Source: Nitrobacteraceae bacterium AZCC 2146 (GTDB lineage: Bacteria > Pseudomonadota > Alphaproteobacteria > Rhizobiales > Xanthobacteraceae). From it: DNA of 64,000 bases. The DNA lies in contig JBAGRP010000001.1 in NCBI GenBank assembly GCA_036924855.1, forward strand, positions 2,542,001-2,606,000, in the 5' to 3' direction. The notes beneath the pieces were generated by a model, which saw only the letters and a program-made list of their open reading frames with translations, was not told where the DNA came from and made no database searches. Below, piece by piece: positions 16,087 through 26,352 of the stretch; within the stretch, counting starts at the first letter, position 1; each line of letters starts with the position of its first letter. Made by a program: the position numbers and the translations under genes.

Positions 16087-17676
16087 TTAGAACGTCAGCG
16101 CCTTGGCCTGCTTGACTTGCGGCAGGGCCTGCACCTTGGCGAGTACCTCCGCCGGCACCGCGCCATCAACCTCGACCAGCGCGATGGCGTCGCCGCCCTG
16201 CTTGTTGCGGCCGAGATGGAAGGTGGCGATGTTGATCTTGGCATCGCCGAGCAGACCGGCAAACTTGCCGATGAAGCCAGGCTTGTCCTCGTTGGTGACG
16301 TAGATCATCGACTTGCCAAATTCGGCATCGACGCGAATGCCCTTGATATCGACGAGACGCGGCTTGCCGTCATGATAGACGGTACCCGACACCGAGCGCT
16401 CCTGCCTCTCGGTGGTCACAGTCACGGTGATCAGGCTTTCGTAATCGCTCTGCGCGGCGCGCACGACTTCATCCACCACCATGCCCCGCTCCTTGGCGAC
16501 AACCGGCGCGGAGACGAAATTGACCTCGCCAAGCATCGGCCGCAACAATCCGGTCAGCGCCGCCGAGGTCAGCGCCTTGATCTTCATTTCGGCAACGTGA
16601 CCTTCGTAGGTGATCATGACCTTGGCGATGCCGCTCTCGGTGAGCTGCCCGGCGAACGAGCCGAGTTTTTCCGCGAGTTCGATGAACGGCTTCAGCTTCG
16701 GCGCTTCTTCCGCGGTGATCGAGGGGAAGTTGACCGCATTGGAGATCGCGCCGGTCAACAGATAGTCCGACATCTGCTCGGCGACTTGCAGCGCGACGTT
16801 CTCCTGCGCTTCCGTGGTGGAGGCGCCCAGATGCGGCGTGCAGATCACGCTGGGATGGCCGAACAACACGTTCTTGGTGGCGGGCTCCTCGACGAACACG
16901 TCGAACGCCGCACCGGCGACGTGCTTGGAATTCAGCGCGTCGACCAGCGCCTGCTCGTCGACCAGGCCGCCGCGCGCGCAATTGACGATGCGCACGCCGG
17001 TTTTCATCTTCGCAATGGCAGCTGCATCGATGACGTTCCTGGTCTTGTCGGTGAGCGGGGTGTGCAGCGTGATGAAGTCGGCGCGCTTGAACAGATCTTC
17101 AAGCTCGACCTTCTCGACGCCGAGATCCTTGGCGCGCTCCGGCGACAGGAACGGATCGAACGCGATCACCTTCATGCGCAGGCCGAGCGCACGGTCGGCG
17201 ACGATCGAACCGATATTGCCGCAGCCGATCACGCCGAGCGTCTTGGCGGTGATCTCGACGCCCATGAAGCGGTTCTTCTCCCACTTGCCGGCTTGCGTCG
17301 AGGCATCGGCCGCCGGAATTTCACGCGCCAGCGCCAGCATCAGGGTGATGGCGTGTTCGGCTGTCGTGATCGAATTGCCGAACGGCGTGTTCATCACGAT
17401 GATGCCCTTCGCCGTCGCCGCGGGAATTTCGACGTTATCGACACCGATGCCGGCGCGGCCGATCACCTTCAGCCTGGTCGCCTTCTCGAGAATCTTCGCA
17501 GTCGCCTTGGTGGCCGAGCGGATCGCGAGGCCGTCGTAATTGCCAATGATCTCGGCGAGTTTCTCCTTGTCCTTGCCGAGGTTGGGCTGGAAATCGACGT
17601 CGATACCGCGATCCCGAAAGATCTGCACGGCGGCGGGAGAAAGCGCGTCGGAAATAAGGACTTTGGGGGCGGTCAT
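16087..17676 (-). CDS. serA: D-3-phosphoglycerate dehydrogenase SerA
   Basis: A 529-residue long-type phosphoglycerate dehydrogenase that oxidises 3-phosphoglycerate with NAD, the first step of serine synthesis. It has an N-terminal substrate/nucleotide-binding unit with the GxGxxG motif GVIGCGNIGSIVADRA near residue 147, catalytic motifs NCARGGLVDE (Arg) and HLGAST (His), an intervening ASB domain (about 320-450) and a C-terminal ACT domain (about 455-529, IYVTNEDKPGFIGK), likely the serine-feedback site. ATG 17676 is chosen because the 41 residues further upstream come from an intergenic repeat. It follows serC in the same direction with 177 bases between. Confidence 0.96.
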   Translation of the reverse strand: MTAPKVLISDALSPAAVQIFRDRGIDVDFQPNLGKDKEKLAEIIGNYDGLAIRSATKATAKILEKATRLKVIGRAGIGVDNVEIPAATAKGIIVMNTPFGNSITTAEHAITLMLALAREIPAADASTQAGKWEKNRFMGVEITAKTLGVIGCGNIGSIVADRALGLRMKVIAFDPFLSPERAKDLGVEKVELEDLFKRADFITLHTPLTDKTRNVIDAAAIAKMKTGVRIVNCARGGLVDEQALVDALNSKHVAGAAFDVFVEEPATKNVLFGHPSVICTPHLGASTTEAQENVALQVAEQMSDYLLTGAISNAVNFPSITAEEAPKLKPFIELAEKLGSFAGQLTESGIAKVMITYEGHVAEMKIKALTSAALTGLLRPMLGEVNFVSAPVVAKERGMVVDEVVRAAQSDYESLITVTVTTERQERSVSGTVYHDGKPRLVDIKGIRVDAEFGKSMIYVTNEDKPGFIGKFAGLLGDAKINIATFHLGRNKQGGDAIALVEVDGAVPAEVLAKVQALPQVKQAKALTF

Positions 17677-17730
17677 GGGATGCGATCCTGACAATGGGAG
17701 CCGATGAAGGTGCAGCAAAACGCAGCAAAC

Positions 17731-17839
17731 CCCCTCTCCCCGTTGGGGAGAGGGCTGGGGTGAGGGGCGCCGCAATTTCGGAAGCCGGAAGGCCCTCACC
17801 CGACCGCTTCGCGGTCGACCTCTCCCCAGCGGGGAGAGG
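17731..17839. repeat. Double-hairpin intergenic repeat between serC and serA
   Basis: It begins with CCCTCTCCCCGTTGGGGAGAGGG (two arms of ten bases) and ends with CCTCTCCCC-AGC-GGGGAGAGG; GACCGCTTCGCGGTC lies between. A partial relative (CTTCTCCCCGATGGGAGAAG) occurs at about 41512-41531. The position inside the serCA pair could lower serA expression relative to serC, or allow processing. Confidence 0.65.
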
Positions 17840-17853
17840 TGAAGAAAGAAGCG

Positions 17854-19026
17854 TTACGCAGCCTTGGCGAGCGTAGCCTTGGTCGATGCAAACGCCCAGT
17901 CGATCCACTGCGTCAGCAGCTCGACATCGCTGGCCTCGACCGTCGCGCCGCACCAGATGCGAAGGCCCGCGGGCGCATCGCGGTAGTGCGCGAAGTCGTA
18001 GCCGGCGCCTTCCTTCTCGACCGCGGCGACCAGCTTCTTGGCGAAGTCGGCCTGCGCGTCGGCAGAGAGCGCGGTGATCGCGGGATCCACCACCTTCATG
18101 CACACCGAGGTGTTGGAGCGGATCGACGCATCCTGGGCGAGGAAATCCACCCACGGCGTCTTCGCCTTCCAGTCGGCCAACACCTTGGTGTTGGCATCGG
18201 CACGCGCGATCAGGGCGCTGAGGCCGCCGACCGACTTCGCCCAGGCCAGCGCATCGAGATAATCCTCGACACACAGCATCGACGGCGTGTTGATGGTCTC
18301 GCCTTCGAAGATGCCTTCGTTGAGCTTGCCGCCCTTGGTCATCCGGAAGATTTTTGGCAACGGCCAGGCCGGGGTGTAGCTCTCCAGACGCGCCACCGCG
18401 CGTGGCGACAGCACCAGCATGCCGTGACCGGCCTCGCCGCCCAGCGCCTTCTGCCAGGAGAAGGTGACGACATCGAGCTTGGCCCAGTCGAGAGGCTGCG
18501 CGAACGCCGCAGAGGTGGCGTCGCAAATCGTCAGGCCTTCACGATCGGCCTTGATCCAGTCGGCATTGGGCACGCGCACGCCGGAGGTGGTGCCGTTCCA
18601 GGTGAAGACGATGTCGGAAGCCGGATCGGCCTTGCTGAGATCAGGGATTTCGCCATAGCCGGCATGCAGCTTGGTGACATCCTTGAGCTTCAATTCCTTG
18701 ACGATATCGCTGACCCAGCCCTCGCCGAAGGATTCCCAGGCGATGGTGGTAACGGGACGCTGACCGAGCAGCGACCACAGCGCCATCTCCACGGCGCCGG
18801 TATCCGACGCCGGCACGATGCCGATCTTGTAGCCGGCCGGTACTTCAAGCACTTCGCGCGTTAGCTCGATCGCGAGCTTGAGTTTGGCCTTGCCGACCTT
18901 CGCACGATGCGAACGGCCCAGAGCGGCGTCCTTGAGATTTTGGGGGGCCCAGCCCGGGCGCTTGGCACAGGGGCCGGAGGAAAAATGCGGCACGTTGGGC
19001 CGCGAAGAAGGCTTCGCTGCAGTCAT
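17854..19026 (-). CDS. serC: Phosphoserine aminotransferase SerC
   Basis: A 390-residue PLP enzyme that converts 3-phosphohydroxypyruvate and glutamate to phosphoserine. It belongs to the longer alphaproteobacterial SerC type, recognisable by [17 protein letters not shown] at the N-terminus, [30 protein letters not shown] and the PLP-Lys motif [15 protein letters not shown]. It stands upstream of serA, the preceding step in the pathway, in the same direction. It may also act in pyridoxal phosphate synthesis in bacteria that use the DXP-dependent route. Start and length fit the family. Confidence 0.95.
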   Translation of the reverse strand: MTAAKPSSRPNVPHFSSGPCAKRPGWAPQNLKDAALGRSHRAKVGKAKLKLAIELTREVLEVPAGYKIGIVPASDTGAVEMALWSLLGQRPVTTIAWESFGEGWVSDIVKELKLKDVTKLHAGYGEIPDLSKADPASDIVFTWNGTTSGVRVPNADWIKADREGLTICDATSAAFAQPLDWAKLDVVTFSWQKALGGEAGHGMLVLSPRAVARLESYTPAWPLPKIFRMTKGGKLNEGIFEGETINTPSMLCVEDYLDALAWAKSVGGLSALIARADANTKVLADWKAKTPWVDFLAQDASIRSNTSVCMKVVDPAITALSADAQADFAKKLVAAVEKEGAGYDFAHYRDAPAGLRIWCGATVEASDVELLTQWIDWAFASTKATLAKAA

Positions 19027-19154
19027 AATCTATCCTTCCAGATAGCTAGCCTCCCGTTGGGGGGAGGTGTCCCGCCGGCGTGAATATGGGAACCGGCGGG
19101 AAGCGTCAAGCAAGTTCGGAGCTATCACGGCTGATTGATGATGCGATGACGCGC

Positions 19155-19736
19155 TCACGAGATGCCCAAGGCCCGCTCGGCATCGCCGATCCAGCGCCGG
19201 ATCGACGCGTAGCCGTCGAGATGAAAGCCGCCCTCGTGCGCCACGCGCGTATAGGCCAGCAGCGAGACATCGGCGAGCGAGGCGCGGTCGCCGAGGACGA
19301 ATTTCGTCGTGGCGAGCTGGTGCTCCATCCGCGCCAGCGCAGCATAGCCGCGCTTGATCTTCTCCGGATCGAGGTCGGAGACCGGCTTGCCGAGATAGAG
19401 CATCTGGAAACGGCACCCTGCGACGAAGGGCTCGTGGCTGTTCTGTTCCCAGAACATCCATTCATCCATCTTAGCGGCGTCATAGGCGTCGGCGGGAATG
19501 AGATCGCTGCCGCGGGCGAGGTAACGGATGATGGCATTGGACTGCGCCAGCGCGCGGCCGTCGTCGAGCACCACGGTGGGCACCTGCCCTGCCCCGTTGA
19601 GCTTGAGAAACTCCGGCGTACGGCTTTCGCCCTTGAGGGTGTCGAGCTCGATCCAGTCGTAGGGCAAAGCGAGGTGATCGCAGACCCACTTCACCTTCAG
19701 GCAATTGCCGGAGTTGAGATCGCCGTAGATTTTCAT
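19155..19736 (-). CDS. Glutathione S-transferase family protein
   Basis: A 193-residue GST with a thioredoxin-like N-domain (MKIYGDLNSGNCLKVKWVC; Ser/Cys region near residues 9-11 is the likely glutathione contact) and a helical C-domain with LGDRASLADVSLLAYTRVA. The motif VPTVVLDDGRALAQSNAI is the glutathione-binding cis-Pro and Ser. The ATG at 19736 has GGGAGG upstream; an extension to 19790 lacks a ribosome site. It is similar in layout to the GST at 36032-36685 (KGESRTPEFL in one, RGESRTPEFL in the other). Substrate unknown. Confidence 0.88.
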   Translation of the reverse strand: MKIYGDLNSGNCLKVKWVCDHLALPYDWIELDTLKGESRTPEFLKLNGAGQVPTVVLDDGRALAQSNAIIRYLARGSDLIPADAYDAAKMDEWMFWEQNSHEPFVAGCRFQMLYLGKPVSDLDPEKIKRGYAALARMEHQLATTKFVLGDRASLADVSLLAYTRVAHEGGFHLDGYASIRRWIGDAERALGIS

Positions 19737-19823
19737 CGCCGCGCCCTCCCTTTGAGGGCATAGACCAGCAGCAGCGATAAATTCTGTCAACAGGATCGAA
19801 AGCCGCGCAGGCGCGGCGCCCGG

Positions 19824-20669
19824 TCAGAATTTGTAGCCGATGCCGGCACGGACGGTGTTGATCGAGGTATCGACCGCCGAGGTGAAGCGCAGATATTCCC
19901 ACTCGCCGCGCAGGAACAGGCCGCCGACGATATTGATATCGACGCCGAGGCCGGCAGAGTATCCATAGATCAGGCGGCTGTACTGTCCCTGCACCTGGCT
20001 CAGCGGGGCGCGCGGCCCCAGCAGACTGGCGGGCGTGGTCGATGCCGGGCCGGCCGTCACGGTGTCGCGGATCGAGACGCTTCTGACCGTGTCAGCCTGA
20101 CCGAGCGCGAAGCCGCCGAACATGTAGGGCAGAAAGCTGCCGAAGGCATAGCCGGCGCGCGCGCGAAACGTCGCCATATCGCTGATGTCGATCGAACTGC
20201 TGGCCGAAGACGTAACCGAATGGTAGTTGCCGTCCGACAGCAGGCTGTAGCGGGCCATGGATCCTGCCGAAGCGCCGCCGAACTTGGCGTGCAGATAACT
20301 CATTTCGACGCCGATGACGACGTCGTCCCATTGCGAATTGTAACCCGCGAAGCCGCCGTAGCCGCTGCCATGCTGGGACTGCTTGGTGAAGCTGAGCGGC
20401 CACTGCGACACGCCCATCTCGCTCTCGATCAATGTGTTGGCGAGCAGGCCCGCCGTCATGGCCGAATTCGAGCCGGTGAATTTCTCATCGGAAGTACCGT
20501 AGCCGGCCTGGGCGCCGATGTAGAAGCCCTGCCAGTTGGTCTGCGAGGCGCTCAGGCCTTCCGGAAAGGAGCCGCGGAGCACCGGAAAGTCCGGCATGTC
20601 GGCGGCCTGCGCGCCTTGCGCCGCGCCGAGCATCGCCGCCGCCGCCACCACCATCAAAAACTTACGCAT
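19824..20669 (-). CDS. Outer-membrane beta-barrel protein, Omp25/Omp31-like
   Basis: A 281-residue secreted protein (signal peptide ending AQAADMP) with the pattern NWQGFYIGAQAGYG after the signal, alternating amphipathic strands, and a C-terminal phenylalanine (GIGYKF), all typical of the porin-like opacity/Omp25-Omp31 barrel family of alphaproteobacteria. The barrel has about eight strands with long Ser-rich loops. ATG 20669 is preferred to a GTG one codon earlier because AAGGA is better spaced. A second, divergent member of the group lies next to it (20811-21665). Probable structural or adhesion role in the outer membrane. Confidence 0.82.
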   Translation of the reverse strand: MRKFLMVVAAAAMLGAAQGAQAADMPDFPVLRGSFPEGLSASQTNWQGFYIGAQAGYGTSDEKFTGSNSAMTAGLLANTLIESEMGVSQWPLSFTKQSQHGSGYGGFAGYNSQWDDVVIGVEMSYLHAKFGGASAGSMARYSLLSDGNYHSVTSSASSSIDISDMATFRARAGYAFGSFLPYMFGGFALGQADTVRSVSIRDTVTAGPASTTPASLLGPRAPLSQVQGQYSRLIYGYSAGLGVDINIVGGLFLRGEWEYLRFTSAVDTSINTVRAGIGYKF

Positions 20670-20757
20670 CACGACAATCCTTCAACTCACTGACTGGCAT
20701 GATCATCCCGCGTTAACCTTAACCAATGGTTGCCGCACTACCTCCCGCGCAAAACAA

Positions 20758-20784
20758 AACGGCGCGGGAAGATCCCGCGCCGTT
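20758..20784 (-). terminator. Rho-independent terminator of the second Omp gene
   Basis: A perfect 12-base stem (AACGGCGCGGGA / TCCCGCGCCGTT) with a three-base loop, followed on the minus strand by TTTTG and TTTT. It lies 26 bases after the stop of the gene at 20811-21665. Confidence 0.88.
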
Positions 20785-20810
20785 AAGAAGTATTAAGTCA
20801 GTTGCGACGA

Positions 20811-21665
20811 TCAGCCCTTGCGGATCAGCGGCGGCGGCGGCGCATAGGCCGGCGGGCTGTCGAGGTTCCAGCGCACGCCGAACTTCAGATCGTGCGAGGT
20901 GATGTCCTTGAACTTGAAGACGTTGTTGCTTGTCGTTCCATCGAAGGCCGACAACACGCCGGTCTGACCTGGGCCGAGGTCAACGTAGCTGTAGGCCAGT
21001 TCGAGCGTCAGGCTCGGGTTGACCTTGTAAGCCAGACCCGCGTGGGCGGCCCAGGCGAAATTCCACTGCGAACCGCTTGGCGCGCTGGCGAAGCTCGTGG
21101 TGGTGAACGGAAGAGTGTTGGTGCCCGTATCCGTGAAGTTCGCGATCGTCACGCGCGCAGCGCCCACGCCGGCGCCGATGAACGGCGTCACGCACCACCA
21201 GGTGCCGAGATCAACATAGCCATTGGCCATCACGACCCATTCAGACTTGCTGGCACTGTAGTTATCGATGCCGTTGTACGGTACGCCCCCTGCCGTGCCG
21301 GTGAAACGATCGGTGGCCTTCAGGTTTGAATTGCCGCGATACTGGCCGGTGACATCCGCGCGGAACCAGTTGTTGAACTGGTAACCGACGCCAAGGCCGA
21401 AGATGCCGGCGGTGTCGAACGACGACTCCTGATTGAAGGAGGTTAGCTGCGAGTAAGCCGACTCGCGGCCATAATGAACGTCCTTCACCTTCTGATTGCT
21501 GAAGCCGATATCGCCACGCAGATACCAGCCACCGAATTCTTCCACCGGCGGCGGTGCGTAATACTGCGGCGGCGGCGCGATGGGCATGTCGGCAGCGAAG
21601 GCGGCCGCAGACACGGAGATCACGGTAGCCGCTCCGGCGGCTGCAATAAATTTAACGCTACGCAT
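20811..21665 (-). CDS. Outer-membrane beta-barrel protein, Omp25/Omp31-like (second copy)
   Basis: A 284-residue exported protein. The signal peptide ends SAAAFAADMP, then a Pro/Tyr-rich linker (PIAPPPQYYAPPP) and a barrel starting FGGWYLRGDIGFSNQ. The strand GVGYQFNNWFRADVTGQYR and the closing DLKFGVRWNL are typical of Omp25/31-like proteins that carry a Pro-rich tail (PPAYAPPPPLIRKG). It lies upstream of the other Omp gene in the same direction, but each has its own signals and a strong terminator stands between them, so they are probably separate units. Confidence 0.85.
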   Translation of the reverse strand: MRSVKFIAAAGAATVISVSAAAFAADMPIAPPPQYYAPPPVEEFGGWYLRGDIGFSNQKVKDVHYGRESAYSQLTSFNQESSFDTAGIFGLGVGYQFNNWFRADVTGQYRGNSNLKATDRFTGTAGGVPYNGIDNYSASKSEWVVMANGYVDLGTWWCVTPFIGAGVGAARVTIANFTDTGTNTLPFTTTSFASAPSGSQWNFAWAAHAGLAYKVNPSLTLELAYSYVDLGPGQTGVLSAFDGTTSNNVFKFKDITSHDLKFGVRWNLDSPPAYAPPPPLIRKG

Positions 21666-21915
21666 TGGCTTCGTCCCTTTTGGCCAGAGAGGCGGCTACG
21701 GAGGCCTCACACTCGGAAACTCACGGGCGAACGATGCCATTAAATTCTTAAGCGCCACTTAACCCTAACAATTAAGGTTGACAATGAGTGACGAATTGCA
21801 TTGCGGACGACGACTGCGCCGCATCGCCGCCACAAGTACTAATGATTGATTGATATCAATGGCGCGCCGCAGCACAGCCCGTGCGTGTCGCGCCGTTTGC
21901 CGGGTTATGATTTCG

Positions 21916-23163
21916 TTAACGTGCACCTTTCGGCATCTTCGGCAGGAATATCGCCAGCAGCCCGATCGCCGGCAGTAACGCACAGGCCTGATACACGAAT
22001 TCGATGCCCATGCGGTCGGCGACCTCGCCCAGCAGCGCCGCGCCGATGCCGCCGGCGCCGAACGCGAAGCCGAAGAACAGTCCGGAGATCATGCCGAAGC
22101 GATGTGGCACCAGTTCCTGCGCGTAGACCAGAATCGCCGGCATCGCCGACGACAGGATGAAGCCGATGATGACGCTGAGCACCGCCGTCCCCATCAGGCC
22201 GGCGAAGGGCAGCAGCAGCGTGAACGGCAGCACGCCGAGGATCGAGAACCAGATCACATAGCGGCGCCCGATGCGATCGCCGATCGGGCCACCGAAGAAC
22301 GTGCCTACCGCATTGGCGCCAAGGAACACGAACAGATACAGCTGCGCGCCCTGCGTCGAGACGCCGAACTTATGCATCAGGTAGAATGTGTAGTAGCTGG
22401 TCAGGCTCGACAGGTAGATGAACTTCGAGAACACCAGCACGATCAGGATGCCGATCGCCAACGCCACCCGCCGCGGCGTCGGCGCATCCGCGTGCCGCGC
22501 GACCGAAACGCTGCTGTGCGGCACGATGCGCGGCTTGTACCAGCGCCCGATCTGCCACAGCAGCGCGATGGCAACGAAGGCGATCGACGAGAACCAGGCG
22601 ATGCTGGGCTGGCCGAACGGCACCACGATCAGCGCCGCCAGCACCGGTCCCAGCGCCGATCCGGCATTGCCGCCGACCTGGAATACCGATTGCGCCAGTC
22701 CATAACGGCCGCCGGAGGCCAGCCGCGCGATCCGCGCCGATTCCGGATGAAACACCGCTGATCCCAATCCAACCAGCGCCGCGGCCACCAGGATTACGGC
22801 ATAGACATGGGCGATGCTGAGCAGCAGCAGGCCGAAGAACGTAAAGCCCATGCCGATCGCCAGCGAGAACGGCAGCGGCTTTTTGTCGGTGAAATGGCCG
22901 ACCACCGGCTGCAACAGCGAGGCAGTGATCTGGAACGCCAGCGTGATCAGGCCGATCTGCGCAAAGTCGAGCGCGTAGTTCTCCTTCAGGATCGGATAGA
23001 CCGAAGGGATCAGCGACTGCATGGTGTCGTTGAGGAAATGCGACAGGCTGATGCCGCCGAGCACGAGATAGGTAGGCCCGGTCAGCGCAGGCGCTACTGT
23101 GCCCTCCGGGGCGATAACCGGCGCGACCCGCGTCTCCTCGGTGACAACAACAGGCTTGTTCAC
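21916..23163 (-). CDS. MFS transporter, fosmidomycin-resistance (Fsr)-like
   Basis: A 415-residue, 12-helix major facilitator protein. GGISLSHFLNDTMQSLIPSVYPIL at helix 1 and ALVGLGSAVFHPESARIARLAS at helix 4 are characteristic of the Fsr-type exporter branch; GDRIGRRYVIW is the MFS motif A between helices 8 and 9. It probably exports a toxic or signalling compound. The first codon is GTG 23163. The gene follows glmM by about 100 bases in the same direction but the functions are not linked. Substrate unknown. Confidence 0.85.
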   Translation of the reverse strand: MNKPVVVTEETRVAPVIAPEGTVAPALTGPTYLVLGGISLSHFLNDTMQSLIPSVYPILKENYALDFAQIGLITLAFQITASLLQPVVGHFTDKKPLPFSLAIGMGFTFFGLLLLSIAHVYAVILVAAALVGLGSAVFHPESARIARLASGGRYGLAQSVFQVGGNAGSALGPVLAALIVVPFGQPSIAWFSSIAFVAIALLWQIGRWYKPRIVPHSSVSVARHADAPTPRRVALAIGILIVLVFSKFIYLSSLTSYYTFYLMHKFGVSTQGAQLYLFVFLGANAVGTFFGGPIGDRIGRRYVIWFSILGVLPFTLLLPFAGLMGTAVLSVIIGFILSSAMPAILVYAQELVPHRFGMISGLFFGFAFGAGGIGAALLGEVADRMGIEFVYQACALLPAIGLLAIFLPKMPKGAR

Positions 23164-23260
23164 GATGGCATCCCGGGCAAGAGGAGGACGCCCCTCCTAC
23201 GACGCCCGGCGTTGACCGACCACCGTTAATAGCTGATGGCTGCGATGCGCCGGCTTGGCC

Positions 23261-24613
23261 TTACGCAGCGGCTGCGGCGGCGTGGCCGAGCGCGGAGACG
23301 ATGGTGTCCACCACCTCCTCGACCATGATCCGGTCGTCGCCCTCGCCCATCACGCGGATCACCGGTTCGGTACCCGATGAGCGCACCAGCAGCCGGCCAT
23401 GGCCGTTGAGCCGGAGTTCGGCGGCGGCGATGGTGGACTTGACCTCGTCGTCGTCGAGCGGCTTGCCGCTGCGATAGCGCACGTTCTTCAGGATCTGCGG
23501 CAGCGGATCGAACAGATGACAGACCTCCGACACCGGACGCCCCAGCTTCTTCACCACCGCCAGCACCTGCAGTGCAGCAACGAAGCCATCGCCGGTGGTT
23601 GCATAGTCGGACAGGATAATGTGGCCCGACGGCTCGCCACCGAGGTTGTAGCCCTGCTTCAGCATCTGTTCGAGCACGTAGCGGTCGCCGACCGCGGTGC
23701 GGACGAGGTCGATGCCCTGCGCATTGAGGAAACGCTCGAGGCCGAGGTTCGACATCACGGTGGAGACGATGCCGGGCTTCGACAGCCGGCCGTCTTCCTT
23801 CCAGCTCTGCGCGATCACCGCGAGCAACTGGTCGCCATCGACGAGATGGCCGCGCTCGTCGATGATGATGACGCGATCGGCGTCGCCATCCAGCGCAATG
23901 CCGATGTCGGCGCGCATCTCGCGCACCTTGCGGCTCAGCGCTTCCGGCGAAGTGGAGCCGCATTCCTTGTTGATGTTGAAACCGTCGGGCTCGACGCCAA
24001 TCGAAATCACGTCGGCGCCCAGTTCCCACAGTGCTTCCGGCACCACCCTGTAGGCGGCGCCATGGGCGCAGTCGACCACCACGCGCAGGCCATCGAGGCT
24101 GAGGTCGCGCGGCAGCGTACGCTTGGCGAATTCGATGTAGCGGTCATGCACGCCGTCGATGCGGCGGGCACGGCCCAGGCTGGCGCTTTGCGCGAGCTTC
24201 TTGTCGAGATTGTCGTCGAGCAATTCCTCGATTCTCTTCTCGACATCGTCGGACAGCTTGAAGCCGAGCGGGCCGAACAGCTTGATGCCGTTGTCCTCGA
24301 ACAGATTGTGCGACGCGGAGATCATCACGCCCAGATCGGCGCGCATCGACTTGGTCAGCATCGCCACCGCCGGCGTCGGCATCGGGCCGACCAGCAGCAC
24401 GTCCATGCCCACCGAGGTGAAGCCCGCCACCATGGCGTTCTCGATCATGTAGCCGGACAGCCGTGTGTCCTTGCCGATCACCACGCGATGACGATGTTCG
24501 CCGCGCTGAAACACCAACCCCGCGGCCTGCCCGACCTTCAAAGCCAGTTCCGGCGTGATCAAGCCATTGGCGCGGCCACGAATGCCGTCGGTCCCGAAAT
24601 ATTTGCGGCTCAT
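23261..24613 (-). CDS. glmM: Phosphoglucosamine mutase GlmM
   Basis: A 450-residue enzyme that interconverts glucosamine-6-phosphate and glucosamine-1-phosphate, needed for UDP-GlcNAc and hence peptidoglycan and lipopolysaccharide. All four domain signatures are visible: [13 protein letters not shown] at the start, the phosphoserine loop [15 protein letters not shown] (Ser near residue 100), the metal loop LDGDADR, and the sugar and phosphate loops EPSGHI and [15 protein letters not shown] 24613 follows GGGGG; an upstream in-frame Met at 24646 has no such site. Essential gene in most bacteria; assignment is secure. Confidence 0.97.
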   Translation of the reverse strand: MSRKYFGTDGIRGRANGLITPELALKVGQAAGLVFQRGEHRHRVVIGKDTRLSGYMIENAMVAGFTSVGMDVLLVGPMPTPAVAMLTKSMRADLGVMISASHNLFEDNGIKLFGPLGFKLSDDVEKRIEELLDDNLDKKLAQSASLGRARRIDGVHDRYIEFAKRTLPRDLSLDGLRVVVDCAHGAAYRVVPEALWELGADVISIGVEPDGFNINKECGSTSPEALSRKVREMRADIGIALDGDADRVIIIDERGHLVDGDQLLAVIAQSWKEDGRLSKPGIVSTVMSNLGLERFLNAQGIDLVRTAVGDRYVLEQMLKQGYNLGGEPSGHIILSDYATTGDGFVAALQVLAVVKKLGRPVSEVCHLFDPLPQILKNVRYRSGKPLDDDEVKSTIAAAELRLNGHGRLLVRSSGTEPVIRVMGEGDDRIMVEEVVDTIVSALGHAAAAAA

Positions 24614-24808
24614 ATCAACCCCCAATTGTCGCTTTTGGGCAGTCAAACCGAATCCGGCGACTCGCCTGCGACACCCCGCCCGTAGGGCATATGACGGTCT
24701 TATAAGGCCGGGCGCCCTAAAATGGCTTCAAAAAATATGATGAATCATTACCGACCGTTTGGCTATCGGATTTTCTACAACACACTGATACCGCTAATAT
24801 ATTTCTAT

Positions 24809-24820
24809 CCCCCCCCCCCC
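24809..24820. repeat. Homopolymer of 12 cytosines
   Basis: An uninterrupted run of 12 C in an AT-richer stretch between glmM and the small gene at 24847-25014. It is outside any gene I can support. Such runs are prone to length change by slippage and to sequencing error. Confidence 0.8.
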
Positions 24821-24846
24821 GCGACCGGGCGACTGAAGCCCGACCC

Positions 24847-25083
<237 letters not shown>

Positions 25084-25130
25084 CTAGATCACATCGAAAC
25101 AGGCAAATTCAAGAAGGGCCGGGCTCCCCC

Positions 25131-26270
25131 ATGAAACACATCACCTGCATCGAAGATTTGCGCGAGGTTCACCAGCGCCGCGTGCCCAAAGCGTTCTTCG
25201 ATTATGTCGATCACGGCTCCTATAGCGAGGATACGCTGCGCGCCAATCGCGACGACCTGCAAAAGCTGAAATTCCGCCAGCGCGTCCTGGTCGATATTTC
25301 GAAGCGGGATCTGACGACGAACATCCTTGGCGAAAAATCAAATTTGCCGCTGATCCTGGCGCCGGTCGGCTCCGCCGGCATGCAATATGGCGACGGCGAG
25401 ATCCACGCCTGCCGCGCCGCGCAGGCCGCCGGCATCCCCTACACGCTGAGCACGATGTCGATCAATTCGATCGAGGATGTCGCCGAGAACGTCGAGAAGC
25501 CGTTCTGGTTTCAGCTCTACGTCATGAAGGACCGCGGCTTCATCAAGGCGCTGATCGAGCGCGCCATCGCCGCGAAATGCAGCGCGCTGGTGCTCACTGT
25601 CGATCTGCAGGTGATCGGGCAGCGCCATCAGGATATCAAGAACGGCCTGTCGGTGCCGCCACAGCTCTTCAATCTGAAGAACCTGATCGATTTCGCCAGC
25701 AAGCCGTCCTGGCTGCTCGGCACGCTGCGCGCCAAGCGGCGGAACTTCGGCAACATCGCCGGCCACGTCAAGAACACCAACGATCTGGGATCGGTCTCCG
25801 CCTGGACCGCATCGCAGTTCGACACGTCGCTGAACTGGAAAGACATCGACTGGATCCGCAGCATCTGGCCGGGCAAGCTGATCGTCAAAGGCATCCATGA
25901 CGTCGAAGACGCGCGTGAGGTGCTGAAGACCGGCGCCAATGCGCTGGTGGTGTCGAACCATGGCGGCCGCCAGCTCGACGGCGCGCCGTCATCGATCTCG
26001 GTGCTGCCGAAGGTGGTGGACGCCGTCGGCTCGGAGATCGAAGTCATGTTCGACGGCGGCATCCGCTCCGGCCAGGACGTGATGCGCGCGCTGGCGCTCG
26101 GCGCCAAGTCCTGCATGATCGGCCGCGCCTACATCTACGGCCTCGGCGCGTTCGGCCAACCCGGCGTCGCCAAGGCCCTCGATATTATCGCCAACGAACT
26201 CAGCGTCACCATGGGCCTGTGCGGCGTCAACAGCATCGAAGAGATCGACGGCCACGTGCTGGTGAAGTGA
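25131..26270 (+). CDS. FMN-dependent alpha-hydroxy-acid oxidase/dehydrogenase (LldD-like)
   Basis: A 379-residue TIM-barrel flavoprotein that oxidises an L-2-hydroxy acid, most likely L-lactate, to the oxo acid. The family signatures are the N-terminal cap (FFDYVDHGSYSEDTLRAN), ILAPVGSAGMQYGDGE, LTVDLQVIGQRH, the active-site segment SNHGGRQLDGAPS with the catalytic His and substrate-binding Arg, and MFDGGIRSGQDVMRALALGA for the FMN phosphate. It could be L-lactate dehydrogenase or a related glycolate or mandelate-type enzyme; no lactate permease or regulator is adjacent. It starts right after the promoter region shared with the small gene at 24847-25014. Confidence 0.9.
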   Translation: MKHITCIEDLREVHQRRVPKAFFDYVDHGSYSEDTLRANRDDLQKLKFRQRVLVDISKRDLTTNILGEKSNLPLILAPVGSAGMQYGDGEIHACRAAQAAGIPYTLSTMSINSIEDVAENVEKPFWFQLYVMKDRGFIKALIERAIAAKCSALVLTVDLQVIGQRHQDIKNGLSVPPQLFNLKNLIDFASKPSWLLGTLRAKRRNFGNIAGHVKNTNDLGSVSAWTASQFDTSLNWKDIDWIRSIWPGKLIVKGIHDVEDAREVLKTGANALVVSNHGGRQLDGAPSSISVLPKVVDAVGSEIEVMFDGGIRSGQDVMRALALGAKSCMIGRAYIYGLGAFGQPGVAKALDIIANELSVTMGLCGVNSIEEIDGHVLVK

Positions 26271-26277
26271 TGTAACT

Positions 26278-26337
26278 ACTGCCGTCATCCTTCGAGACGC
26301 CGCGCGAATATGCGCGGCTTCTCAGGATGACGGCAGT
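26278..26337. terminator. Bidirectional terminator-like hairpin repeat
   Basis: Perfect 13-base arms, ACTGCCGTCATCC and GGATGACGGCAGT, with a nested hairpin GCCGCGC/GCGCGGC. It lies between two convergent genes, the FMN enzyme and the DUF5666-like gene, so it can end both transcripts. The GTCATCC-type arms also resemble the local REP elements. Confidence 0.65.
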
Positions 26338-26352
26338 ATGTGTAGCGCCCCC

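Noticed and set aside
15823..17691. 622-codon plus-strand frame opposite serA
   Set aside because: It spans the serA terminator and mirrors its codons; composition is not protein-like.
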